Positions 45,669 to 56,898 of a DNA stretch of 64,000 nucleotides are shown in pieces; within the stretch, counting starts at the first letter, position 1, and the number at the start of each line of letters is the position of its first letter. The position numbers and the translations under genes were made by a program. The notes under the pieces were generated by a model. The model worked only from the letters and a program-made list of their open reading frames with translations. It did not search any database and was not told the origin of the DNA. The stretch is taken from assembly GCF_026210795.1 (NCBI RefSeq), contig NC_089447.1, positions 1,800,501 through 1,864,500 of the forward strand, read 5' to 3'. The DNA is from Rhizophagus irregularis (Eukaryota > Glomeromycota > Glomeromycetes > Glomerales > Glomeraceae).

Positions 45669-47040
45669 CATATTTTTCATCAATTTGTTGAATATTTATT
45701 GAATTATAAATGTTCGTTTCACTATATTTATATAAATTTGGAATACTTGAAATAAGTAACAAAGTAAAATTATTATTTCCAATTAATTAATAGTTAAAAC
45801 ATATGATTATTCCTTTTATCTGTTATATTTAATGGGTATGTGTTATCACTATTAGCTTTCTTCTTTGTTGTAATAATACTGAACTGAATTAATGTGAGTA
45901 ATGTAAAAAAAAATTTCAGAGTATTTAAAGATAAATACTAATAGTAAATAACCTTTACTAGTTTAATGTGATTGTTTTACAAAACTGTCTATAACCTGCA
46001 GAAGACTATTTTTGCATCTGGTATTTAGATCTTTCATGATTGTTACCACTTACCATATATATATCTGATATAATTTATTACACTCAAGTTTAATTTCTTA
46101 TTCCTATCTGATTATTTAATAATTATTTTAATTATACAATATGTATTAACCTTACTAAAAGTATTTGGATGGCACTTTTCAAAACATTATACTGCTATTC
46201 AATAATAATTGTAAAAAATAATTAAAGCTTATTAGATTTATTATATAAGATGTATTAATTGTAAATAAGTTATTATCAAAAGTTTCTAAATTAAAAAATA
46301 CTAATAACTTTTCATTTATTAAAGCCAGAAATAGGAAAATATCAATATGTTTTGTTATAAAGAATTTAATGAGGTTTGGCTTATTTTTTTATGATTATAT
46401 CAAAGTTATACCGATATTTATATCATATCCTCACATATAGTAGGAAATAAAATTTTATTGGTATAACAAGTTTTTAATAGTATATCAGTATATCGAATAT
46501 CGGTATATCGAGGTTAAACTGTATTTTACTTATTATTTTTTAAAAACATTATAAAATATATGAATTTTTAAAAATCTACTATTTTAACATTTATAATATT
46601 ATAGTAAAACTTGAATAATACTAATATACTCAAATGGTTTAAATAAAAAAAAGCAAAAAATCATATTTTTCCAATATATTAATATTAAAAATATGATTTT
46701 ACTATTATTGGATTTCTCTTATTAAAACAAATCCAATGATATAAATTTTATTAAAATTTAACTAGTAGATTACTTAAAATTAAAGATATATAATATAAAA
46801 ATCTTTGTAATATATAATTTTGGTTAGAATTAATATATAAACTAGTTAAGTTCGTCAATGAAAAAATTAACGTTAATATTAAAAAAAAACTTGAAAGTAT
46901 AAAGTTGAAATCATTTTCAAAGATTAGCAAACATTTTACCTTCCAGCCAACTGATTAGCACATACATATAATTGTATAGCATAACCTGTGGATAAATAAC
47001 CTTATTTGCTTTGAAGTCTCAGCTTCACACATGTTTCACA
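45669..47040. other. AT-rich intergenic region
   Basis: Holds a possible end of a pogo-type MITE near 46500-46530 (inverse: ACAGTTTAACCTCGATATAC) with no certain partner, and an eroded hairpin module at 46712-46745 (ATTGGATTTCTCTTATTAAA). No gene recognised. Confidence 0.4.
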
Positions 47041-47049
47041 TTTCCAGAT

Positions 47050-48010
47050 AGGATAGAGAACGAATATGTTGTTATAAATTGTAAGTATGGTGGTAATGAA
47101 AAGAAAATTATTTGTTTGATTGATGATAAGGATTTAGTAAGTGTAATCTGAACTTAAGGATTTAAGGTGGATTTTTCAATCATTGTTGATATATGTAAGT
47201 ATCAGTTTACTATTTTTTGAGAATAAATTATGATAGGTGTGACATACTTCTAACAAAAAATAATTTGAATGTTTTATAGTGTAACAGCTATTTTTGTTAT
47301 AAAATTTTTTTCAAATTAAGACATTATTCAGGTTAACAACTAATAATTATATTGATCTTTCCAGATTCAATAGAAAGTTAGCTAACACAGCCAATTATGA
47401 AAAGATATTGAAGCACATTTTGAAAGATATAGCTATAAAGCATAAGACCTGCATTCACATCACTAGTGTGAATGAAGTAACAAGATATGAATTTATTTCT
47501 TCTGTTCTTTATGGTGTTATCTCTTGTTATGATGATAAAGTAAAAGCATATTCAGACTCCAGAATATGAGTTATCTGAAAGTCATAATAAAGGGCCAGTG
47601 GATTGGGTTATTAAGATTGGAGATACAATTATTATTATTATTAAGTCTAAAAGAGAGGATATTAATCAAAGTGTTAGTTAAAATGCAATTCAGTTACAAG
47701 TTTTGTCTCAACATAATAAAAAGAAACGCATATATAATGAGGCTTTACGTGAAAATGTAATGTATGATATTGTTTTGATAGGGATCAACTGGATTATAAT
47801 TAAATTAGTCACTACTAGCAAATGTATGACAATGATTATAGAAATGTTGAAGTATTATTGAGTTCGTGAACACCATTTACTTTTCCTATTAATGAGAGTA
47901 TGTTCGACAAAAGTCTTATATTTGAAAAACTCAAGAATTTATTTGGGCAAATCAAATGAATATTTGATTTCAGATAGAATCACAAGAATCATTGAAGCAA
48001 GTAAAAACAG
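47050..48010 (+). pseudogene. Decayed gene of an uncharacterised family, PD-(D/E)XK-like segment
   Basis: Coding fragments in order on the plus strand: INCKYGGNEKKIICLIDDKD near 47070; a spliced-looking continuation FNRKLANTANYEKILKHI from about 47366; VNEVTRYEFISSVLYG; then, after a frameshift near 47567, HNKGPVDWVIKIGDT followed by IIIIIKSKREDINQ, an in-frame TAA, NAIQLQVLSQHNKKKRIYNE, and RTPFTFPINES in another frame near 47870. The DW ... K-S-K-R-E-D spacing resembles the D-(E)xK core of PD-(D/E)XK nucleases, with Ser where the acidic residue is expected; this is a tentative reading. Stops and shifts show it is inactive. The hAT-like element at 48060 lies just beyond. Confidence 0.5.
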
Positions 48011-48059
48011 ACATATGTATAAATATTAGTATAGAAAAAAAATCGTCATGTATCACAGA

Positions 48060-49217
48060 TAGTGCTCTGAAAAAAATCTGATCTGATCTGAATCTACAGA
48101 TTTGATCTGAGTCAGATCCAGTTTGATTTTCAAAATTTTGATCTATAGATCAGATTTTTTTTTTAAAAAATTTTTTCCTGGACGAATGAATGCTGGACAC
48201 TAAATGATTAAGATTTAAAAGAATGAACTAGGTAAGTTCATTTCTTTTTTTTTATTATTTTTACTTTAAAAGAATGTAATTAATAGTTTCCTTCTTTTTT
48301 ATTAGAAAGCCTAAATGAACAAAGTCTAACGATCAGGATTTAAAAAAAAAAATTTTTTTTTTAGTTTTTTTTTATTAACATTCTCTTTTTTTTTAGAAAA
48401 CCTGGACGTAGTCAAAGTCATTAATGACCAGGATTTAAAAAAAAATGAACTATAGTAAGTTTATTTTTTTTTTTAAGTTTTTTTTTATTTTACTTAAAGG
48501 AATGTAATTAATGTTCCCTTTTTTTTTTTAGAAAATCTAGACGAATGAAGTCATTAAGACATTAACAACCAGAATTTAAAAAAAAGAATGAACTATGGTA
48601 AGTTCATTTTTTTTTTAAGATTTTTTTTTATTTTTACTTAAAAGAACATAATTAACATTCACTTTCTTTTATTTTTAAAAAACCTGAATATGAGACGAAG
48701 CTGAACAACCAGAATTTAAAAGAATGAACTATGGTAAGTTTATTTTTTTATTTTATTTTTTTTTTTATTTGTAGAAATATAATTAACGTTCCCTTTCTTT
48801 TTTTTAGAAAACCTGAATGAACAAAATCATTAATGACTAAGATTTAAAAAAAAATAAACTATAGTAAATTCATTTCTTTTTTTTAAGTTTTTTTTTTATT
48901 TTTACTTAAGGGAACGTAATTAATGTTTCCTTTCTTTTATTTTTAGAAAATCTGAATGTGAGACAAAGCTAAACGGCCAGAATTTAAAAGAACGAACTAT
49001 AGTAAGTTAAAAAACATAATTAACGTTTTCTTTCCTTTTTTTAATTCAAGAACCAGATCTGAACATTCAGATTAAATTCAAATCAGATTCAAATGGATTT
49101 GAACTAGATTCAAATCAAATTAAATCAAATCTAATCAGATCAGATTTATTAAAATAAAAATCAAATCAAATCAGATTTAAGCTGAATCCAATTTGAACTG
49201 ATCTGTTAGAAGCACTA
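48060..49217. mobile_element. 1158-bp hAT-like element with GATCT array and seven long tandem units
   Basis: Flanked by ATCACAGA (48052-48059) and ATCACAGG (49218-49225), 7 of 8 equal. The tips TAGTGCTCTGAAA and, inverted, TAGTGCTTCTAACAG fit YARNG. Inside the left tip GATCT repeats with period 5; on the right AAATCAGATT/AGATC units mirror it. The core holds about seven units of 115-140 bp, each with GAACTATGGTAAGTTCATTT-like sequence followed by T runs and AAAACCTGAA. No coding capacity. Confidence 0.82.
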
Positions 49218-49225
49218 ATCACAGG

Positions 49226-49622
49226 TAAAGTCCCAAATATTTGTATTTATTTTTTGCATGTATTAATAAAGTAGTTTTACATTTGCATAATGCTCTGAAT
49301 GAGTCGAGTTGAGTTAAAATTATAAAAAATATAAACTTGACTCAATTTAAATTGAGTTGACCAGTTAAACTGAATTGAGGAATTTTGACTAAACTAAAAT
49401 TTTGAAAAAATAGTTTTAGCAAGCATCCTTATTATTTACAATACAACAATTCAACATATGAGTTGCACAGTCTTTTATTTACAATTAAAAATGAATATAA
49501 ATAAAATTTGTGATTTCTCTAATAATAAACTAAAAAACAAAAAGAAAAAGAAAAACATGAAAAAACTTAGTCTACCCTTTTTTTTAAATTGGTTATTTGT
49601 AAATATATTTTTCAATTTAAAT
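49226..49622. other. Spacer with a possible lone hAT-like tip
   Basis: At about 49289 the sequence TAATGCTCTGAATGAGTCGA followed by GAGTTGAGTT resembles the tips of the hAT-like elements here, with yet another pentamer, but no right end with matching duplication was found. The plus-strand frame 49458-49652 is Lys/Asn-rich low complexity. Confidence 0.4.
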
Positions 49623-49625
49623 ATT

Positions 49626-49763
49626 GGGGGTCTTCACAAAAAACGGGATTGAGATTGAGATTGAGATTTCATATAGAATTTTCAATCTTAATATGTTAGT
49701 AAGATTGAAATTCTATACTAAATTTCAATCTCAATCTCAATCCCATTTTTTGTGAAGACCCCC
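49626..49763. mobile_element. 138-bp MITE with GATTGA array and 3-bp duplication
   Basis: The ends GGGGGTCTTCACAAAAAACG and, inverted, GGGGGTCTTCACAAAAAATG are nearly identical and continue GGGATTGAGATTGAGATTGA, a period-6 subterminal array on both arms. ATT lies on both sides (49623-49625, 49764-49766); a 3-bp duplication suggests PIF/Harbinger-like mobility, though TTA/TAA is more typical. Confidence 0.8.
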
Positions 49764-49766
49764 ATT

Positions 49767-50550
49767 AGCAGTAGATTTGAATCATGTAACTTGTTTTTTT
49801 ACCTGATATAATGATGTTACATCTAATAAAATTATATAATTTGTAACTAACTGCAGATTCTTATTTTAAGTTTTAGTTATTTTAACTATATCATTCACAT
49901 CTGGCCTTTTTAGTTTTAATTTTTCTTAAATTTTAGGTTAGAGTTTTCTTATTTTTGTTTTATTTTATTAGTAGGATGTTTTTTTAAAATATTTGTGGAA
50001 ACTTATATATGGAAGTTTATTTGTAAGTGTTTTAACCTGGATCATTAGTTTATTGTTTATATAATTCTTTAGAATGCATTTACTTTTATTTTAATAAAAC
50101 TCATATTGATTTTAATACTTAGCCATAAAAAATATATATATATTTTGACTTTTGGCTTTTAATTTTAACTTCATGTATAAATCCAATATAGTGAAACAGT
50201 ATTAAAGCATTTATAATTTTAAATAATATATATGGTATAATGATGATATATGGTATAGGTTTTATTGTATAGTTATTAATTTTATATGATATAATTTTAG
50301 GGTTAATGTTAGGTAAAATTAAGGTTAGAATTAAGATTAAAAAAATATTAAGAGTAACTATACAGTATAGATAAAAAAATAATACTATATAAAATAAGAA
50401 ACAGGTTATATATCATACTTATTATCTATATACTCATGAATATCAATCACAAAAACGAGATAATCATTATTAAGTAATCTCGAATATATATGCTAGATCT
50501 TCGTATTATACCATTAGACAATTTTCTTTCTTAAAACTTTAAAATAATAA
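49767..50550. other. Intergenic region upstream of the LYAR-like gene
   Basis: AT-rich. Around 50268-50370 a small foldback has ends TTGTATAGTTATTAA and, inverted, CTGTATAGTTACTCTTAA, enclosing degenerate GGTTA/AAGGTTAGA units. No gene seen. Confidence 0.45.
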
Positions 50551-51927
50551 ATGGTCTCATTCAGTTGTGATTCATGTGCAGATATTGTCAGAAAACCAAA
50601 AACACAACAACATTTGAGTCGTTGCCCTAATGCACAATTTACTTGCATTGATTGTAATACTACTTTTCATGGTAATAATTTTATTCGCCATACTAGTTGT
50701 ATTAGCGAAGCTGAAAAGTATCAAAAAAGTTTGTATAAGGTTCATAAAAAGGTATTTAAAAACATAAGTGAATTATAAAATATTTTTATGTGAAATCAAT
50801 TTGAAATTTCCTTCTTTTTAAATTAGGGTAAACAGGATACGCCTAATAAACAAAAACGACAAAAAGTTGATATGCCAAGTAATATTAACAATCAATCCTT
50901 AGAAGGAGAACAAAGTTATACTTTCAATAATAGTAAAATATTAAAAAGTAGTGAACAAGATCAAATTCCAGATATCGTTACTGGCAACAACAAAAATCAT
51001 AATCAAGAATCAAGTTTTAAAAAAAAGAAAAAGAATAAAAACAAAAAAAATCAGCAACAAGATGATCAACCAAACGGGAATAAGATTAGCATTAAAGAAG
51101 AAATGAAAATAAAAATAGATATTGCGGCCAAAGTCTCTAATGGTTATAATAACGAAGCTGAGATACTGAATACGAATATTAAACAAGAAGATAACACCAT
51201 CGTCGCTAATAGTAGGAAAAAAAAGAAAAAGAAATCCATAAACAATATTAACGGCAATGACAATAACAAAGTTGAGGAGAGCAACAAGGAAGGTAATAAT
51301 ATCGATGAATTACAGTCTGTTCAGACTTACGTAGCAAATGAAACTCCAAAGAAAGAAGATAATGTCGTGAACCTCAATAACAGTAGCAGCAAGAAGAAAA
51401 AGAAGAAGAAAAAGAACGACACTGTAAACAAAGATAACAATAATTTGGTAAATCCTAACGTAATTAACGGAGTCGATCAATCATTGGTTGGAATACTTAA
51501 GAAGAAAGAATTATCTGATGAAAAAAGTAAGAAACGCAAATCTGTTGAGTTTGTGTTGCCTGAGTCTTCAACAAATAATAAGAAGAAAAAACTTAATGAC
51601 AAAAAATCGAAATTCAGTCATGAAAATGACGTTGCTAATAAATTATTTAATTATTGCGAAAGTGTCCCCGCTGTTGTTAAGAAAATTTTTAAAAATAACA
51701 GTGTAAATATATTATTTTATTTATATATTTAGAAATATCCTTATATTAAATTTTTCTTACAAAAAAATTTTTTTTCCTAGTATGAAGAACTGAATCTTAA
51801 ACGTCTCGAAGAAATGGTGGTTCATCAATTAATTCCTGGTTCAAATTCATCTGAAAGTGAACTGAAAGAGAAATTTCTAGAGAATATTGTATTAATTATG
51901 AAAGACGGAAAAATTACTTTAAAGTAA
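50551..51927 (+). CDS. LYAR-type C2HC zinc-finger nucleolar protein
   Basis: Exons 50551-50751, 50827-51702 and 51781-51927 (donors GTATTT and GTAAAT; acceptors AATTAG and TCCTAG) give 407 residues in frame. Residues 1-62 form the paired zinc fingers of LYAR proteins: FSCDSCADIVRKPKTQQHLS, then RCPNAQFTCIDCNTTFHGNN, then RHTSCISEAEKYQKSLYK. The long middle is Asn/Lys-rich, with several KKKKKNKNKK-type clusters likely acting as nuclear or nucleolar targeting signals. The last exon encodes a compact domain (YEELNLKRLEEMVVHQLIPG ... IVLIMKDGKITLK), like the C-terminal winged-helix-like part of LYAR homologues. Family members act in rRNA processing and ribosome biogenesis. The low-complexity middle is a lineage feature, not damage. 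The overlapping frame at 51488 is a shadow. Confidence 0.87.
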
Positions 51928-52030
51928 AAATAACATAAATCTCTTGTTCGATTTTTAGTTCAGACATTCCTTCTAATCTAATGTTAATAAAATTAAATTT
52001 ATTCCAATTTTGCTATATGTATTCACAAAA

Positions 52031-53641
52031 CTACCTATTCTTTTTTGCGTATCCGCTAGCTCTTTTTTTATAAAAGTCTAAGAATCCTTTCTTTTCCACC
52101 ATACCCAAACCCGTTTTACGCAATCTACCAACTTGTGACATATAATCTAGTACTTGTGAACCTATAATATCTTCAGGTACTGCTGAAGATTGTGCAGTTG
52201 GTGCAGAATAACGAGAGAATGATGATTCATCGGATATAAGAGATCTTACTTGAAGTATATTGATGAACTAAATTAAAAATGAAAAATTAATCAATTTCTG
52301 TAATTTTGAATCTTCATTATAATATATATCCTACCTGACAACATAGTTTAATAAAGTGCCAAAATTTATTTCCAACTGTAAACGTCGGCGAAAAATTTTC
52401 GAATTCATATCTAAGTGGTAATTAATTTCAATAAAATATTAATGTGCGAAATTAAATAATTATACTTTTATATTGATCAATTAATTACCTTACTGTAAAA
52501 ATATGAATTTTAAAATTTTTAACAGGTATCGATATATCCTTAAAGATAGGATTGAACTTCAACAAAGCTCTACCGTTAGATGTGGTTCCCTAAAAGAGGT
52601 AAATATTAATTGATATAAACTTTTAATTTGAATAATACAAGTTTATACATAATACCTCAGGAAATATGACGATTGGTTTTGATTGATTTGTTTTAGCATA
52701 ATTAACCAATTCTTGAAGTGTAAATGTTTCAATTCCAATAGGAGGACCAAGATTTGGGTATGATCCAGTTGTCCAAATTGCTTTCCATAAAGATATTGGT
52801 CGTAAAGTATTAGTAGCAGGATAATATTGTGTAAAAATAGGATCAAACCTGTAAAATAAATTCACGTATGATTATTATACAATCCTCATAAATAAAAGAA
52901 AAATAATAATTAACGATACCTGAATGCTAGATAAAATATTTCCACATATGATGTCCAATTGCAAACAATCACATCACCTGTATCGACTCCACCCTTCTTT
53001 GTACGCTCACGTGTTTTAGGAGCTCCTCGGCTGAAGTATATTATTTAAATTAAGATAAATTCTTTTTTTTTTAAAAAAAAAGGAAATAAGGTTACCCCTT
53101 TGTTAAAGATGAAACAGCTTCAGAGTGGATCCAATAAAATCCCATAAAAAATAATATTAAACGCGTCAAAATTGAGGTGAACAGATAATGAAATATTCTA
53201 TGAACAGGTTTTATAGGTGTCTATAATATGATTTTTAAGTCGTTAATAAATGCTCTTTGAGAATATAACTATCAGCGAATAGCTTACCAGAGTAAATCCT
53301 ACGATATCAACTATGATAAATAATAATATGGTGGCAGCTAGGACTAATAACAATTTGAGAATTCCGAGAATAGCTTTTAATATATACTCAAATAAAATGA
53401 TAATTTTTGTAACTGTATCCGAATCTTTACGTGAAGGCTTTTAAAAGCAAGATTAATAAATAAGACAGTTAAACGAAAAAATTAACGATTAAAAATACAT
53501 ACAGTCGGTGGTAAGAACGGTTGAATGCCACTACTAGCGTCCTAAGTTTTTATTGTCAAGTAAATAATCTATTTCAAATTTAAGGTCGAAACGATTTTTT
53601 TTTACTGTTATACTTACTCTCCAAGTTGAGAATTTTTCCAT
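52031..53641 (-). CDS. LOA1/VPS66-like lysophospholipid acyltransferase, with one-base frameshift
   Basis: Nine exons: 53618-53641, 53503-53541, 53288-53437, 53096-53220, 52920-53030, 52656-52848, 52489-52590, 52335-52410, 52031-52267, all with GT-AG borders, encoding about 351 residues. An N-terminal membrane segment (ILGILKLLLVLAATILLFII) precedes a second hydrophobic stretch (LTRLILFFMGFYW). The acyltransferase region has VIVCNWTSYVEIFYLAFR in the place of the HxxxxD block, then IVIFPEGTTSNGRALL, the glycerophosphate-binding block. The C-terminus (VGRLRKTGLGMVEKKGFLDF) fits the fungal LOA1/VPS66 group, which makes phosphatidic acid at ER or lipid droplets. After ALL, at about 52561-52562, one extra base shifts the frame; KFNPIFKDI continues only if it is skipped. 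It may be a sequence error or a lesion. Confidence 0.8.
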
Positions 53642-53869
53642 TTTTTTTTTTAAAAAAAAAAAAAGTCGAAATTTTATTTTATGATAAACATTGTGAAACT
53701 AACGCGTTCAATTAATCTACAAACTGCAAATCGGAAAAAAAGCTGATTGAATGAATGAATTTTTTTTTCTCCATTCGTCCGAAATTTTTTACCACTAGAA
53801 ATAGAAACTCTCCTGTTTGTTAGGGAATCAAAATTATTAATATATTCACATATATTTCTAAAATAAAAA

Positions 53870-54409
53870 ATGCCACAACAAACAGAACAAGAAGAAAAAT
53901 CTATTAATGAAGTATGTGCAGAACATACGATAAAAAGAATGAAAGGAATGATGAATGAAGTTGATTTAAGTAAAATCGTACAAAATCAAAATTCAATGTA
54001 CGTATATTTGCTGAGTTGATCTACTCTCTTTTAATTCATTCTCTTTAATTCATTCATCTAATTGTTTGACTTTCTTTTCTATAAATTCAGTCATGAAATT
54101 TTAGAATACAATACTACATCATTAACATCATTTAATGATTTTAGTCATATAAAGTATGAAGAATTCTCGAAGAAGCTTGATTCACATTCTAAATGTATCA
54201 AAGAGATGAAAGTTGATTTAGAGTATATTTTTAAAAAATTAAGGTATATTACAATTTTGGCTATTTGTTATACTCTTTCAGATAATTCTTTAAAATGATT
54301 CAATGTGATTAGGTTATTGAAAACAAAAGTATCAACACAATATCCAGATGCTTATGCTGAAGTTGAAAAAAGATTCCCTAAGCACAATAACAATAATGTT
54401 GACGAATAA
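53870..54409 (+). CDS. KxDL domain protein (KXD1-like, BORC/BLOC-1-type subunit)
   Basis: Exons 53870-53997, 54091-54243 and 54313-54409 (donors GTACGT, GTATAT; acceptors TTTCAG, GATTAG) give 125 residues in frame. An N-terminal charged helix (EEKSINEVCAEHTIKRMKGM) is followed by a long helical, coiled-coil-like region (FSHIKYEEFSKKLDSHSKCI), then KEMKVDLEYIFKKLRLLKTK, which carries the KxDL motif and the basic I-x-x-x-I/L-R-x-L-K pattern of the family. The tail is short and polar. KxDL proteins are small subunits of lysosome-positioning (BORC) or BLOC-1-like complexes that join endosomal transport. Length matches the family. It is about 230 bp from the divergent LOA1-like gene. Confidence 0.85.
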
Positions 54410-54605
54410 ATGTTTTAAAGGAATTAATTATAAAAATATGGATAATAAATTATTTGAAACAATTTGATTGGTTGTGAGATATAATAAAAAAAATTTTACT
54501 CTGATAATCTAATAGACTTTTTTAAAAAAAAACTATAATAAATCACGGAATATTAAAACTAACAATTATTAAAAATTACAGTAACAAATAAGCTAATTTT
54601 TGAAA

Positions 54606-56376
54606 ATGACAGGACCGCGAGATCTAAATGCTCAAATTGAGAGTTTAGTAAATCGGCTACGACGACGGTACTTTGTCTAAATAATTTGCTCGTGTAATAT
54701 TACCGAATATGATATTGTTGTTTTCCTAATTATATGTTATTTATTTATAGACAAGTAGTCGGTTCTTGGTCCGTCTCACTTGAAACGGCCCTGCTTCTCC
54801 GACAAGTAGTTTCAGTTGCACGATGGAATCAAGTTAATGTACTGATAAACTTGGTGAAAGATGTTGGAGGGAAGCTGGTTATGGCTCAGCCGAGGGGTAT
54901 TCAGAATTGTGATATTTTAAGTACTATGAAAAATTAGCGAGGATTAATTTTAATAAGATTTAATCTTTTAGAACTCGCGGTAGGAAATATTGTTCGTCGC
55001 GTATTACGTTTGATACGTGACGTGTATAATTCTGAAGTATCAAATAGTAATACCAATTTAACTTCTACATCAGAAGAGGTAGAGGATGATGATAAGGATT
55101 ATGAAGATGATAATGTGATTAAATCGCCCCCTCAAAAAAGCAAGACTTACGACTTACAAAGCTATAGTGGGCCAGGTTCTATTATAAGTTCTAGTTTCTT
55201 TTCATCATCGGCTTCTATGATAAATTTGTTGGGAGATGGATCTGTGAGCGGGAAGGAGGCTTCATTAGATTATGATCGAAAGTGTTATAATATCCTTTTA
55301 TTAGATACGTTAAATAAACATTACAAAAACTGTGAAGTCTTCTTAACTCATTTTTTTTTTACATTTGAAGCCTACAATAATCTCTGAATTACAAGAGTTG
55401 ATTAATGAGCTTGAAAATATGTACGTTAACATTGCAGATCAAGCTATGGAACACATTCATTCCAAGTATGTTGAAATTATAATATCTTTTTAATAATTAT
55501 TTATATTAAATTCCGATTAATATTTGTAATTTAGTGAAATTATAATGACAGTAGGAAAATCGAGAACAGTTGAAATGTTCTTGAAAACTGCAGCAAAGAA
55601 AAGAAAATTTTCAATTGTAGTTGCGGAAACATCACCTAAGTCAGTTAGTTCATAATAATTAATATTTATCAATTTTCTTAAATGAGAGTTTATAATTGAA
55701 ATTTTACGTTTTCCATTTCTATTTTAGATATCTTGGACACGAAATGGCATTATCCTTGTCACAAGCAGGAATTGATACAACAGTAATTTCGGATTCAGCA
55801 ATTTTTGCTGTTATGTCGAGAGTAAATAAAGTTATAATGGGAACACATGCTGGTAAATATAAATAAAATTATTTTGATGTTATTTAGATAAAATCGGAAA
55901 TCTGTTTAATCATTTTTTTAACAAGATCTGTATATATATTAACCATTTTAAAATGAAGTTCTTGCGAATGGCGGTCTAATTTCTGTAAGTGGTACTCAAA
56001 TGGTTGCTACCGCAGCAAAGCATCATTCCACTCCAGTCGTAGTTTGTACTGGATTGTATAAATTATCTCCTCTTTATCCATATGACGAAGATTCGTTTAA
56101 TGACTTGGTTGCTCCTGATCCAGTAATGAGTTTTGATGAAGGAGAATTAATTGACAAAGTTACTATATTAAATCCATATTATGATTATGTTTCACCTGAA
56201 CTTGTTAGTTTATTTATTACCAATACGTAAGTTTACTTGAATTATTTATGATTTTTTATCATCTCATGATGTGAATTTCTCAATTAATTTTATAAATTGA
56301 TAGTGGCGGTCATCCCCCATCATATCTGTACAGACTCATTAATGAAAATTATGACCCTGAAGATACTGTTATATAA
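54606..56376 (+). CDS. GCD7: Translation initiation factor eIF2B subunit beta
   Basis: Eight exons: 54606-54667, 54751-54896, 54972-55243, 55371-55465, 55535-55639, 55728-55852, 55959-56226, 56304-56376. They sum to 1146 bp and give 381 residues. The N-terminal helical part has [20 protein letters not shown] and [16 protein letters not shown]; an acidic, Ser-rich insert ([14 protein letters not shown]) follows. The C-terminal Rossmann-like regulatory domain has [59 protein letters not shown] and [20 protein letters not shown], ending [20 protein letters not shown]. eIF2B is the guanine-nucleotide exchange factor for eIF2 and is regulated by eIF2-alpha phosphorylation; beta belongs to its regulatory subcomplex. 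The third donor (GTGAGC at 55244) was chosen because it keeps the frame; reading through instead gives a stop. Confidence 0.93.
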
Positions 56377-56637
56377 ATTAAGAGATTTTTTTTTTATAGT
56401 TTCATAGGCAAATCAACATTTTCGGAGAATCCAGATTAATTTTACAAAAGTATAAATGATTTTACTACATAATTATTTTAATGAATAGATTGAATTACTT
56501 GATAATTATTTCATCGAAAATCTTTTCTATTTGTTATAATGCGATAATGCTAAACAAATATTTCAATTCTTTCCCCGTTTGTAACGATCGACGCATATAA
56601 GCTCAAACTGTAAATTTATATCCTCATTTCTCTCACA

Positions 56638-56898
56638 ATGCCTTCTATACCAGCTCCTCCTTTAGCACGCTATCAATATTTGATATCCCGGTATTTCAAT
56701 ATTTCAATTTAAGTTACCTAAGTTATTTAATCCTTTTATTTTAAAGGATTTAACCAAATTATTCCTTTAATTAGTCGTGGCGATTTTGTTCTTTCAGTAT
56801 TTGCAGGCTCTTTATCATATTATTTTTATGAACGAGATAATCCTCGCGAGAACGGTAAAACTCTGTGGTGCTTATTTAAAAGGAGAATTAAAGTTTAA
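56638..56898 (+). CDS. NCE101: NCE101-like small membrane protein
   Basis: Two exons, 56638-56690 (donor GTATTT) and 56775-56898 (acceptor TAATTAG), give 58 residues in frame: MPSIPAPPLARYQYLIS, then RRGDFVLSVFAGSLSYYFYE and RDNPRENGKTLWCLFKRR. A hydrophobic segment (FVLSVFAGSLSYYFY) is followed by the YERDNPRENGKTL block, matching the layout of fungal NCE101 (non-classical export) proteins: short N-terminus, one membrane helix, YER-x-x-x-R-x-x-G-x-x-L, basic end. The length is close to the family's 50-60 residues. An earlier AG (56745) gives a stop, so the later acceptor is preferred. It is too short to stand out as an open frame. The precise cellular role is not settled. Confidence 0.75.

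Noticed and set aside
50300-50345. Telomere-like GGTTA units
   Set aside because: Degenerate, few copies, inside a small foldback; not a telomere or interstitial telomeric array.
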